Source: Branchiostoma belcheri
Taxonomy: Eukaryota; Chordata; Leptocardii; Amphioxiformes; Branchiostomatidae
Assembly (NCBI RefSeq): GCF_001625305.1
Contig: NW_017803713.1
Location: 2,253,850-2,317,849 of the forward strand
DNA: 64,000 bases
Direction: 5' to 3'
The first letter of the stretch is position 1; each line of letters opens with the position of its first letter. The translations under genes and the position numbers were made by a program. The notes beneath the pieces are model-generated. The model worked only from the letters and a program-made list of their open reading frames with translations, searched no databases and was not told where the DNA came from. Shown one piece after another: positions 1-20,712 of the stretch.

Positions 1-178
1 TGACGATAAAAGCCTAAGATAGAAGAAGATAACTTCAAAAGAAAATGTCAAAATGTATACTTTTGTTTCAGCCCTAATATCATATCGATGGTCACTGAGA
101 GAATAGTAAGGTCGTACAATGTGTCCAATTTTGTGTCAGAAGACGTTACTTAAGCTCTTTTGTTTATACCGCTCCCAG

Positions 179-946
179 GTGGTGAACGCTGACGGGGAGT
201 ACGTCCCAGCCTCGCCCATCCCGGGTACTGTCGTGGTGAACATCGCGGACACCTTACAGAGGTGGTCAGCCGACAAGCTCAAGTCGACGGTAAGAAACGT
301 TTTTTTTTAATTCAAGTGCATGACAAATACAGACATGGTGGTGGCGCAACTCAAGTCACATTAGCACCGCCACTGTACAATTAAATACAAGACATATATA
401 AGAAAACATAAAACTAAGGTGTCAAATTTAGTTAAAATAAGGTAGGCGTACATCACGTACGTACATCAAAGTAAGGTAGACGTACATGTGGCGATGATAA
501 CTAATAAATACTACATAAAAACGTTTGATTCCGTACTTGCTTTCTGAAAGTAATATGCTTTTGAGCGAAATAAAGAAACGTCTCTTACAGACACAATAAT
601 AATGGAAATTTTATGTGAACATTACATACGCACGTTCCCAACGACATGTATCACCCTTCTAACATGAGCGGCGTGTTCCGTAAAATGTGATACGGTGTAT
701 GAAACCAGGTATTCACCCCTACTTGTCACCTGACATTATAAGTGTCGTGTTGCCCCACAGAGGCACCGTGTGGTGATGCCTGAGAGCCCGGAGGAGAGGC
801 AGCGCGTGCGCCGGTCCATCGCCTACTTCTTCCACTGCGACAGTGACGTGGAGCTGAACTGTCTGGACGGGTCGGACAAGTACGAGCCGCTCTTGGCACG
901 AGAATACCTCAACCAGCAAGTCGGGGCCACCTACCTGTCCGGGTAG
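179..946 (+). CDS. 2-oxoglutarate/Fe(II)-dependent oxygenase, C-terminal exons (partial)
   Basis: Two exons, 179-289 and 761-946, are joined in phase 0 with clean AG and GT sites; the 5' exons lie off the left edge. The translation opens VVNADGEYVP, continues PGTVVVNIADTLQRWSAD, then ST-RHRVVMP, and ends YLSG before TAG at 944-946. This is the C-terminal half of the isopenicillin-N-synthase-like fold: the His of RHRV fits the distal iron ligand, and the Arg and Ser of VRRSIAYFF fit the RxS pair that binds 2-oxoglutarate. Such enzymes couple decarboxylation of 2-oxoglutarate to oxidation of a small molecule. The substrate cannot be read from this part. The two exons together encode 98 residues and show no damage. 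The family call is firm, the exact member is not. Confidence 0.85.
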
Positions 947-1065
947 ATGGGCTGCTCATCTCAACCCCACCTGCCCGTTCAGTTGGTAGAAGTGATCAAT
1001 TTAACGACCAGCTCCCATCGATAACGACTGCTTTAATGTAAACAGCAGATAGAAAGCAGTTTTAT

Positions 1066-1071
1066 AATAAA
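1066..1071 (+). terminator. poly(A) signal AATAAA of the oxygenase gene
   Basis: AATAAA lies 120 bases after the oxygenase stop codon, the expected place for a polyadenylation signal. No cDNA evidence is available. Confidence 0.5.
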
Positions 1072-2988
1072 TTTAGTGGTGTATTGCGTTTGTGGGCTTA
1101 AGGATCAAACTTCCAGATATCGGTCCTAGGTGTCCTAAAGCTGTTATGTCAGGACGTCCACATTGGTGAGGGTATGGTGTATTTCATGAACTTTTTGTTT
1201 GTGTGCATCATTTGCAGCTATCATTTCTAATAGACACAATCCAACAAAACACATCCTACACCTTCCTAGTCCAAATTTCAAGTTACATTTAATGTCTTCC
1301 ATATCTGTTTCATGCAAATCACAAGAAAGGACTGTCACAATACAGCAACCCAGCATCAATGCAATATAATTCTTCACTATTGGACAGACTTGAAATCAAC
1401 TTAATGCTACTGTTCATGAATGTAACATCCATAGAAAAAGTTTGGTAGACTTCACACTAAAATACTTACTGTATACATTAGTAAACATTGTTTAGCAAGC
1501 ACTTTGTATATCTTGGATCTGATGGCCACACCACACTATAGTGTTTGCCTGCTGGTTGGTTAAACCTGTAATGGTCAGATCTTCAAATTTGCAATGTGTT
1601 TGCATGTGACTGTGATCATAATTCCAAATTCAAATGTTTCTGACAATTTCCCGGTTTAACCATCCAGCGTGGTGGACAATGCTTCTGTCATAGACCTGTG
1701 AGTGCAAACACTATAGGTATCAGAGTTGGAGTCTCTACAGGAGGCATCCAAGAATCAACCATTCATTGCTGTGTGGCAATATGAACAACAGTAGCTTCTG
1801 GACATAGCCCAACACTGTCTTGTGTATGTCTTACAGAAGCTACTGTTGTTCATATCTAAAGCATCAGTTGAAAATTGGGATTGTGAATGCTACTTGTGTT
1901 TAACTTAAGACAAACTTTTCATGTAGTCAGGCCATTAGTCCAAGGTAAGAGGTATTGAGTGTTGTATTCATACCAGAGGTAAGGTATGTGATCCTGTGAG
2001 ACATACAGAAAAAGATGGCTTCATATTTACACTGTTGGTCTGAGCCATGGTATATAGAGTAGACAGAAGCTTGTAAGTGTATGAGGAATGACAACAGTTT
2101 TGCATTGTCAAAGAATAATGGAAATAGCTTGTTAAAGATAATTTGGAAAGTCTGTATGCAGGGGAAGCTGAGAGGATTTTAACAAGCTTCTTGGCTGACA
2201 CAACCTTATTAGAATAAACAGGAGCTTCACTCACTTCATCTTACTGTACACTGCCTATCAACATCTGACAACATTTGGTGCAATGCAGTTCTTTGATTGA
2301 CCACTATAATGTACAAATCCTGCTGACACTTTTATTTGATAAAGATAATCTTAAACGTGGAGCAAGCTTTCATCCAGCAATCTAAAAGTACATGAATAAA
2401 GTACATGTATGCCCCATGCACCTGACTGAAAAGTGCTAACAAAGTTCCATGACAATATCAAGCTTGACACAACTCAGCCATTTTTTCTAGACACTTAAGC
2501 ATGATAAATGCAATTTCAATATATTCATAACAATGAAATTTAACTTCTTTATGAGTCAATTCTTTTGCCTTTACCTTAATTAAGTAAATGTTTTATTTTT
2601 CTGTGGGTTTTGTAAACATCTGGGCTCTACTGTTGACTGGCTACAAGAGCCCCCGAGCACAAAACAGGTCTGGAAACATGGGGATATTAGGATGACAATT
2701 GAAGCACTTCCAGCAAATAAAACACAAAGTTGTGTTCCATATCAATTACATCCACAATGCACAGGTAACATTACCTACTCTTGGTTACTATGGAAAAATT
2801 CACTACAGTCTTTCTGGTTGGTATTGCCCAAGACCTGTTTCCCCATATCAACACTGGTGTAAGGACTAATGTGCTGCGCAGAGTGGTTTACCCTGTCCAT
2901 GGTGACAAGCTGACGGCTGTGACTGGCAGGTGGATCTGTAGGCCCCTTGGTGTGTCCTTAATATTTCCCCACAGTGCCTGAAGAAAGG
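1072..2988. other. Intergenic region and presumed 3' UTR of STIP1
   Basis: No conserved coding exon is visible. The oxygenase (+) and STIP1 (-) genes converge here, so the right part is probably the STIP1 3' untranslated region. TTTATT (a minus-strand AATAAA) at about 2592 is one candidate end. The stretch also contains the perfect hairpin at 1779-1855, listed separately. Confidence 0.4.
1779..1855. repeat. Perfect 22-bp inverted repeat forming a 77-nt hairpin
   Basis: The 22 bases at 1779-1800 are the exact reverse complement of 1834-1855. Inside, GACATA (1801-1806) pairs with TATGTC (1825-1830) across a 3-base bulge, leaving an 18-base loop. The size is like a pre-miRNA, but perfect pairing is unusual for an animal miRNA, so a small foldback repeat is equally possible. 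Confidence 0.7.
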
Positions 2989-12522
<9,534 letters not shown>

Positions 12523-15005
12523 AGTCGAAGGTTTAGTGTGGACTCAGTATGGACATGAGAATCTCGAAGTTTCCACGGAAATTAGCATATTATAATGTCT
12601 TTGTGATCTGAGAGTTACTATTGGCTAGCGCGTAATGACGCACGTGACCGCTTTCCTCTGGCCTGCCTCGTGGCCCAGAAACAATGTCAGTGTGTGACAT
12701 GGACAACGTTACAAGGTGTGGTCCCAACATTTCGGTTTTTCTGCCCATAGCAGAGTCTAAACAGGCTTTACCAAACTCACTTGATCCTAATACGTAATAG
12801 GAAGCGAGAATAAAGCAGTGAACGGATCCTATTGAAGTCCTAGAGTTTATTGACATCAAGGACCATGAAAAGGAAGGTACTAAAAACTTATTTGACATGA
12901 CAGAAAAAAATAATGCCGCGCCCTACAAGTCTGCGAAGGAGGCCAATGAAAACCCCCGTTACATGTAACGTAATAGGTATTCTAGGCGTTTCGGCATTGC
13001 GGGATCCCGAAAAGTGGAAAATCCCGCGGGTCGTTTTCCACTTTTCTCAGGACCTGTCAGTGGGGAATTTCATGATCCGTCACCAGTACATAGCTATGAC
13101 TCACGTTGCCCTTTACAAAATATCACCCACACGCTCGCCACTATCTCCAAGCAGATGTATGACTCCAGCTTGAGTCATTTTACCTCACTTTGTAACGTTA
13201 CGTCGGTAGTTAAAAAAGACGACGAAGTTACAGAACGTTGGAAAACATAACATAAATGACAAACTGAAGCCATACATCTGCTTGACATTAGTATACCCAA
13301 TGACTTCTACTAGTATCAGAAGAGGAGAAAGTACAACTACAGTGCACGAGTGCCTCGATGTACGGGTCCGGCAAATATCTAAGCCTACCGAAGCAGAAAC
13401 CCCCTGTGACATCATCCTTGTATGGCCTTGTACATGCATGTAACGTTGTGTTATTCCCCTCCATTTGGGTCGTATCATCATTCCCAAAGGATGGGCCTTT
13501 CGACAAGTTTTGGAACAGGCGTTGGACTTATGCCTACTCTAGGTGTGTGGAAAATTACCAATCCTGGCATTAATCGTGGATATGTGTTGGTGAGGGATTT
13601 GCTTTCTAGAGCAGAGAAATTCCTTTTATGTTCATCGATGTTTCCCAGAGGAGCACTTTCCTGGCTCCTCACGTAGGTTGTGAATCTGTGAAGTTTGATA
13701 AAAATTACTATCTTCAGTTTGAATGAACTTTTTCATGCACTATTGAACCATCTCAAAGTCGTCTGTCCTTGTATGCAATGCTATTTGTGTAGTTTTCACT
13801 GAACTTTCACTCTAACCACGGAGATATAAAAATACCTCCAAGCTCTAACTGAAAGAGATATGGACAATACACAGATAGGAATGAATAGACATTTGTACTT
13901 CGCTTTATTCATTTTCAAAAATGTAACAAATGGCAAAATAAGAAGTTAAATTCAAGAATTTCTTGTCCAAAAACAGACTGTTGTACAGCTAATAATTCCT
14001 TGTCAATATATGCATTAAATACACCAATAAGACTTATTAGAGATTCAGTTTGATCCATTGTGACTTCTGAAGCCAATACAGAACCCAGTACATTTTTTGC
14101 TGTGTTTTTCTGGCCAAGTCATTAATGCAAGAATGCTATTTACATGTACACATATATACTCAAATTTGTACAAATAAAAGTAACCAAATTGTCTTAAAAA
14201 AAACAGGGACATTACAAAAACTCTGATCACACCATAATGTAGTTACTCCCTTGTTTTTCACAACAGACTGAAACTCGTCATCAGTGAGCGTGAAATGCAC
14301 ATGTTAGTACACAACAGCATATTTTTCAAGCTTCTCTTCTCCAAGGAGGTTTTGACCTCCTTATCTCTCTATTATCTCAAAGTGCACACCTATGAACAGC
14401 TAGGTCAACTAGACATACATTTAATACATTGTTTTTTTTCTTATCATTTTTCTATAGGCAGTAGTACCGCAGTACACTTCAAGTATGTGATAACTCCACC
14501 TCAGCAGATGCAGCCATCTGCAACCTAAATCTTCCGAATGTAGCAAAAAGCGTCATATTTACATCAAACTGACTTGGTCTCATGAAGTACATTATGCTAT
14601 TTCAAATTTCACAATGAAGAACTGACTAGCTTCCCTTAGTCAAATCTTATTTTGACTGCTTTATATTTACAAAGCTATTTATCCATGGTTATAGATCCTG
14701 ATCACTAGAGGCTATTTAGTTGAACTGTGCCAAAGAAAGCTTTCCTGTATTGACAATGGGTTATTTTTCACAAACACATCTGTGCACAGAAATCATTTTG
14801 CACTGTACAAAATTGTCAGTACAAGACCAAAAAATCCTGTTAACACATCTAAATCAGTTGCTGTTCCTCACTTCATGTGGTAAAATTAATGGCCTAGGAA
14901 AATCAATGTTGTGTTTTCGATTTCAGGCCTGTAAAAAATAGGGTTGGTAGGTAGGGATTCTCTATGTAAACACAACATTTTTCCTAGGCCCTAGGTCAAA
15001 CAAGT
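12523..15005. other. Intergenic: STIP1 promoter side and IκB 3' side
   Basis: Only short, unconserved open frames are present. The left end is the STIP1 5' flank. TTTATT at 13904-13909 (AATAAA on the minus strand) could end the IκB transcript, about 1.1 kb after its stop. Nothing else could be supported. Confidence 0.4.
12565..12574. promoter_or_regulatory. Two-unit heat-shock-element-like site upstream of STIP1
   Basis: CGAAGTTTCC fits nGAAnnTTCn, two inverted HSF1 units, 43 bases upstream of the STIP1 ATG; a GAA lies one base out of register after it. STIP1 is stress-induced in other species. A full HSE needs three units, so this is suggestive only. Confidence 0.3.
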
Positions 15006-18000
15006 TCACATGTCCAAGTGGACTGGCTGTCCTCCGATCCTGATGTCATCATACAACATGGAGGCAATGTCGTCATCTCCTGCAGCAAGGTCCTGTGGTG
15101 TGTCCTCTTCCGTGTTTGATAGGTTGGGGTTGGCGCCAGCCTATGACATAATGGACAAAATATGGTATAAGATCAGGTGTCCAAATATGGTATAAAAACA
15201 GGTGCAACTAGTTATGGAACGAACAGTCAAGAGATAAAAACTGGGGGAAGTTTAGCAGGACATGCAGTGTTTGACAGACATATCATTGAAACCGTACAAA
15301 GGTTCATTTTTGGTAAACATTTGTTAACATTTGTCCCACACACCTGTATGAGGAGGGAGGTGATCTCCTGGTGCCCTCCGTCCCACTGCCAGGTGCAGCG
15401 GAGTGCAGCTGTTGTACATCTGAGCATCCACCTGTGCCCTGCAGCCGAACAGTAGCACCTTCGCCATCTGGATGTCATTCCTCTCTACCGCATGGTGCAG
15501 CGCGGTGCGGCCGCTCTTACCATCCTGTTAAAACAAAGGCAAATCTTAGTCTTCATCTTGATTGCATAAACAATAAAAACATTGTGCACAATTTGTATAC
15601 TTCAAAAACAGAAGCTGAAATTTGTTTCAACATTTTGGGGAAGGGACATCAAAACGATTTTCAATCTCCCCTCATAGAAACTTAAAAAATCAGCTCTTGA
15701 ATGGCAAAGTCCAGCAGAATGTAAGGGACTTTTGTATTGCCCAAACTGATATTTTAGGAAAGCACCCAGTGTGTGAGTGACAGAGGGGGAACTGGAGTGA
15801 TGGATGGATAAACAACACTGTTAAAACATGTGGCCAGGACCAATGGACAGGGGAATACAAAAAGAGGAAGTCAGTTTAACCCCCTACCGATAAAGTGGGG
15901 ATGTCCCAGGGAAATGACACCCAATCTTTAAAGCATGCCATATCTCCTATCTTCTGTGGGGATTCCCACAGTCTTGAAAGCTCAGCAGTTGTTGAGCAAA
16001 CAAGGCAAAAGCAAGTCCAAACTGGCCTGGGCAAGTTCCACTTTCACAATAGGGGGCCCGGGGGAAGTCCCAGGGACTTCTTCAGTCCAGGGCAACCAGA
16101 AAAACATGTATAAACATCATTAAACTGTTTATATCAAATTGATGGAGTTAATCTTGATTACAAAGTCACTATTGTTGATATAAAACCCTTTAACTTCTGG
16201 GCAAAAAAGGCATGACTCATCAAAGTGCAAACAAGGGAGGGAAAAGGGTAACATTACTTACTTGTGAATTCACATCTGCACCAATCTGAGCGAGGTACTG
16301 GACAATGTCATAGTGTCCCTCAGAGGCAGCCAGGTGAAGACAAGTGAAACCTACAAAACATAGAGAAAGAAGTTTAAATTGAGAAGTCAGTCACTCTTTA
16401 TTCCTTCATGAGTCAGCATTCCTTAGTCTACTAGTCAGCAAGATCAGGTGAGGAGGGGGGAATCCCGAGGTGAAGACCCTCATTACAAGGTGCATTGCAC
16501 TACCTAATACAGTTTTCTTGAAGAGGAAGTACACATTCTCACATCTACCTTCAGGGCATACAACTAGCTTCAACATACCAACATTACTTCTTCACAAATG
16601 ACTGCACAGGCAACTTAGAACAAGTACAGTTGTGAGATGAAACTACATAAGCATCAAAAGATAGGCTTTATTCTTTCAATTCTATACAGCAGTGTGTCCT
16701 TTTCTCAAAATTTCTGCACTCATTCCATGTGACTTAAAAAACTCACCTTCATAGTCCCTCTGCTCCAGGTCCTGCGGTATCCTCTGCAGCCGTGAGAGGT
16801 GCCTGTGTTTTCACCTCTGTGGAGCTGACTGGTGTGGTGAGTGCCTGTACCAGACTGCCATTGCCCCTGAGGCTGGCCAGGTGCAGGGGTGTGCGCCCAT
16901 TCCTGTCAGGGGATGTCTAGCGAGGCTCCGTGCACCAGCAGTTGTCTGGCCACCTTAGACTGGTCTGTCACTGTAGCCAGGGCCAGTGGGGTCTGCTGGG
17001 AACAAGGCAAAGGTCAACTATGCTGCTGAAGAAAGTTGCAAAATTTTACCTAAAATCAATTCTACCAACTCTAGGTGAGTATGCCATGGCAGAAGAAACA
17101 GATTTCAATTTCTGGGCCCCCTTGCAGCATCTTTTCAAACTGCAGAAGCATGAAAATTATATGGAGAAAACTTAAATTAGTGAATCACCAAACTTACTGC
17201 AAGGATAGCAATAGACAAACTGGAGACTGGAGGGGAAAGCAAACCAGTACAAACTAAATGGTGGCATTGTTTGTCCACCAGGTCACGTGACTCAGAACAG
17301 GTTGCCTCACCTGCTGCAAGTGGTTTCTGATGTCCAGGTGGTCTGGGGAGGGCGCCAGTTCCAACATTCGGTCCACTACATCTGGTCTGCTGTGAATGAC
17401 ACCCATGTGAAGCGTTCTGAAACAACATTTGGAGGAATAACATTAAACAGTTGCAAACAACAACTGATCACGCAGGCAGCACGTGATTCTTTTGAAGTGC
17501 GTAGGAAGAATTCTGGACTGTTGGGGTGAATAACCTGGGAAAGTCCCTGAGTAACGCTTTACCCCCTAGAGCGGACGGAAAGTGCGCACCAAGATATTGA
17601 AAATTGTCTTTTGCCTCAATGTTCTTAACGTTGTCTCAAAACACAATAGATTTTATTTGTTAAGGAGTAAACGTAATGACGTCAATCAATATTTTTTGCC
17701 TAGAGCAGTTCACTGAGTAAGAAAAAATTGTGACGTGTGTAAAATTCTCTACTTACGTGTCGCCGTCTTGGTCTTGGCAGAAGGCTTCTCTTGCCAAGTT
17801 CTCCCGTAGTTCCTCGCTGGGATCCTCGTCTGGTTCGATACAGTCATCTTCTGTCTCGTCCTGGCAGGATTTGCAGGTTTCTTCCTCCCTTTGTGTCGGC
17901 AACCTTTCCACCAGTTCCCCTGCTCTTCCCACCGGGGCGGGCTGTGAACTTTGGTCTTCCGACGAGTGGAGCGAGCACTGCTGAAAGTCCTGTGAGAGAC

Positions 18001-18142
18001 AAGTATCACCGACAGAATCATAAGCTGAATCAAATCTGTCCGAATCCACGGTCGCGTTCCACAGCTTTCTGGCCTCTGGTCTGATTTCGTCCAGTGGGCC
18101 TGGTGCGCTGTCGGTCTCCACCTCCCAATCCAGCGTAGCCAT
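15006..18142 (-). CDS. IκB-family NF-κB inhibitor with six ankyrin repeats
   Basis: Cytoplasmic inhibitor expected to mask Rel/NF-κB dimers until phosphorylated and degraded. Exons: 17757-18142, 17311-17416, 16747-16995, 16262-16350, 15344-15524, 15006-15140. After removing three extra homopolymer bases the product is 380 residues. The N-terminus has DRFDSAYDSVGD, the position of the DSGxxS phosphodegron, then an acidic stretch. Ankyrin repeats follow: TLHMGVIHSRPDVVDRML, TPLALATVTDQSKVARQLL, GRTPLHLASLRGN, GFTCLHLAASEGHYDIVQYL, GRTALHHAVERNDIQMAKVL, CTPLHLAV. The end is EEDTPQDL...MLYDDIRIGGQPVHLDM, resembling IκBε and IκBα. Frame breaks are at GGGG 16909-16912, TTTT 16808-16811 and CCC 15382-15384 (plus strand). 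It is probably one pro-ortholog of IκBα/β/ε. Confidence 0.9.
15958..15967. promoter_or_regulatory. κB consensus in IκB intron 4
   Basis: GGGGATTCCC matches GGGRNNYYCC exactly and is embedded in a near-palindrome GTGGGGATTCCCAC. It lies between exons 4 and 5 of the IκB gene, so it could act as an intronic NF-κB site. Confidence 0.4.
17677..17684. promoter_or_regulatory. Palindromic CRE TGACGTCA in IκB intron 1
   Basis: Full CREB/ATF consensus TGACGTCA, 73 bases after exon 1 of the IκB gene. An 8-mer of this kind occurs by chance about once per 65 kb, so support is weak. Confidence 0.25.
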
Positions 18143-18384
18143 GTTGGACTAAAATTTCAAACGAAAATGGCAGACGGACGGTCAACAACTGCTGCTGATT
18201 TTCTCGTACAAACGTCCCAAACTCGGCTCGAATGTTACACAATCGCCTTCAGAACGACTCTAGGTTGTCTAAAGAGGTGGTGAATACAAGATTAGATGAG
18301 ACTATGACTCCTCTTGTGACAAAACTAACGCGCACAACTGCCACGCAGTGAATTTTATGTGACCAGACTGGGAAATTTTTGGTG

Positions 18385-18395
18385 GGGGATTCCCC
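18385..18395. promoter_or_regulatory. κB site 1 in the IκB promoter
   Basis: GGGGATTCCCC, a full palindromic 11-mer identical to the classic MHC class I type κB site, lies 243 bases upstream of the IκB ATG. A second palindromic site is exactly 100 bases further upstream. Autoregulation of IκB by NF-κB is established in vertebrates and insects. Confidence 0.65.
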
Positions 18396-18484
18396 TTTCG
18401 TGTGTCTGACCAATAAAAATGGGGGATTTACATCACATGATTTTTCTAACCAATGATGGGGTAGCTTTTCTGCATACATAATAG

Positions 18485-18495
18485 GGGGAATCCCC
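18485..18495. promoter_or_regulatory. κB site 2 in the IκB promoter
   Basis: GGGGAATCCCC, the reverse complement of site 1, lies 343 bases upstream of the IκB ATG. The pair of 11-mers in one 110-bp stretch is very unlikely by chance. Confidence 0.65.
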
Positions 18496-18819
18496 TTGTA
18501 GGTGGAGTCGTGACTCATTTCTGTCCCCACCTGCTGACGCATTTGTCTTGTGGAAAACAAATCAAGCGCGAAAACGATTACGTGGAAACGCAAGTCCTGA
18601 CGGATGCAGGGTGAGACACCTGGAAAGTCCCGCGTACTGCATGCAAGTCATTACATGGCAGTCGCAATATTAGAATTCGGAGAAGGGACCTCCACTGTTA
18701 CGACACAAGAAGTAGGTATCTTGTCTATGCAAGGAGGTTAAATACAAGAATAATCATCTTCGTAAAAACAAAAAATAACTATATTTTTCATTAACGTTAC
18801 AATAAACTATTAGGTAATA

Positions 18820-18980
18820 GATAGAGCACGGTTTGAGGCTGACTATGAGGATTTAGAACTGTCCCGCCCACCAAGGGGATTTCATGTCTCCCGAGGCCAG
18901 AGGCCAAGGGTGACATGAAATCCCCGAGGTTGGGCGGGCAGTTCTGAATCCGAGTATTCAGCCTCAAACCGTGCTCTATC
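18820..18980. mobile_element. 161-bp foldback element (MITE-like)
   Basis: Arms 18820-18888 and 18912-18980 are inverted repeats of 69 bp with a few mismatches and a 23-base centre. Ends read GATAGAGCACGGTTTGAGGC and its complement. There is no coding capacity. The size and shape suit a small non-autonomous DNA transposon. Confidence 0.8.
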
Positions 18981-19091
18981 TAACTTAGAGCACTTCTAGG
19001 TCCCCGAAGTTGATCAACTCCATCCACTAGAACTTGATTTTGCTTTATAAATCCGAAAGTTTGTTTAGTGTCACTTTTTGTCTTGTTTCGA

Positions 19092-19179
19092 GGAGTTGTT
19101 TGGTTGTCCATCTGGGCTGATTAACGACCGCTAGGTCGTTAGGTCGTTAATCAGCCCAGATGGACAGCCAAACAACTCC
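19092..19179. repeat. 88-bp foldback with 38-bp arms
   Basis: 19092-19129 pairs with 19142-19179 with a single mismatch around a 12-base loop that itself repeats the arm end (GGTCGTTA). Confidence 0.85.
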
Positions 19180-19396
19180 AAGAAGAGTCAAACGATGTGT
19201 GGTGATGAGCCGGTCAGTCTCCTCTGATTCCCCAGGGCAGAAAGCTGGACACTGCCATTGGCCAGTTGTTGTTTCCATGGAAATAACAATGGGCGGGTCC
19301 AACATAGTGTAATTTATTCGGTTAGTTAGAGCACCTCTGTCCCTAGAGAGGGACCAATTCCAGCTTACTGGTTGGCTGAGAAGAGGGTGGCTGGTT

Positions 19397-19438
19397 AGTT
19401 AGTGCACCTCTACCCCAAGGGAGAGAGGTGCACTAACT
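19397..19438. repeat. 42-bp foldback with 15-bp arms
   Basis: AGTTAGTGCACCTCT (19397-19411) pairs perfectly with 19424-19438. Related motifs TTAGAGCACTTCT and TTAGAGCACCTCT occur at about 18984 and 19326, suggesting the ends of one repeat family. Confidence 0.7.
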
Positions 19439-20684
19439 CACAAGTATGCTACTATGTGGATATAATCACTAAAAATCCAGGATCCCTATTGGCTGAGGAG
19501 ACCTAGCAGTGCTCTAACCTTGATTAATCCATGCATCATATGAGAAAGTGGAATATCCGTCTTCCGTTCCTTTTCATTTTGGTTTGCTGGGAAGGAATAT
19601 AAAAACCTCAAAAAGGGGTCTCGTGAGTTTTAGTATTTCGTGCCTTGGGCGAGTGCTATCTACTAATGTTATGTGCGATAGGAGAGCATTGCGATCAGAA
19701 AACTTGGGCTATTAGAAAATACTAGTACAATATGTACTAGAAAAAGCGCCCCCTTCACTTCCCCCCCAAAAACGACTACACGCGTTATGACCAGGCGCGC
19801 AGCTGCTTATCAAGTTCTTCAGTTTCACGAGCTTTCACCACGTTTGAATCGCACAAACTAGACCAACTGAGTACATCAATTATCGTTCAATTGCATAACA
19901 GCCTAGCCTTTTATAATAGCCCCTGGCCTTACTAGTTGGGCAGTCCTGGCTGTATATTTGTTTAACCGTAGTACAATAAATGAAATCAAATCAAACCGCT
20001 CGGGTTCTCATAATAAAGGTTCAGGTTCCGCTTGACCTGCACGTAGAAAAGACAGAATTACCCCGTATCCCTTTATGGTGCTGATATCGAATATGATAAA
20101 CCTTCCACATGACTGCTAATTAGTTTGTGAGTTGTGTCAATGTGATGATAATAGAGTTTGCATGCACAAATCTGTTATGATAAATGTAATGTCGTGTGTC
20201 AACAATAACCACATAACAGGTAAGATACTTCGAGACGGAAAAAAGTGTTTCTAACCTCTCGGGTACCGGTCATGGTCCGAAGATGTGCACTCTTGATCAT
20301 GTCAAGAATTAAGATGAAAGATGCTGCTTCAGATCGCCGACTTCTGTACAATAAGATGCAAACTTGAACAAGACAATCATTTCATCTACGTCGTAAAATG
20401 TTTCAAGGTTCGATACGCTTACTAAAGGTCCAAGGTACGGAATGTATTGTCAATTACAAGCTACGCCTATATACACGCACCCTATGCAGCAGTGGAGGCC
20501 GTGGAGCTGTGGCACTGCGTGTTTATACAAGTTATACTAGTACAAAATGTAGTAAGAGGATTCCCCATCATCGGTGGAAGCTGCCAGACAGGGGGGAAAG
20601 AGTCATAATGTGCCGCATTGCGGCAATGCGCTTAATCTACAGAAAACTGTACCATGATCAAATAAAGGGAAACTTTTAGTTTAT

Positions 20685-20712
20685 ATGAAATGATATGATA
20701 TGATATGATATG
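20685..20712. repeat. (ATGAT)n microsatellite
   Basis: About five tandem copies of ATGAT/ATGATATG-type units in intergenic DNA. Confidence 0.8.

Noticed and set aside
17537..17547. GGGAAAGTCCC in IκB intron 1 as a κB site
   Set aside because: It has G at a pyrimidine position of the consensus; plausible but not strong enough to list as a feature.
18370..18379. GGGAAATTTT as a further κB site in the IκB promoter
   Set aside because: The 3' half lacks the required CC, unlike the two full palindromes nearby.
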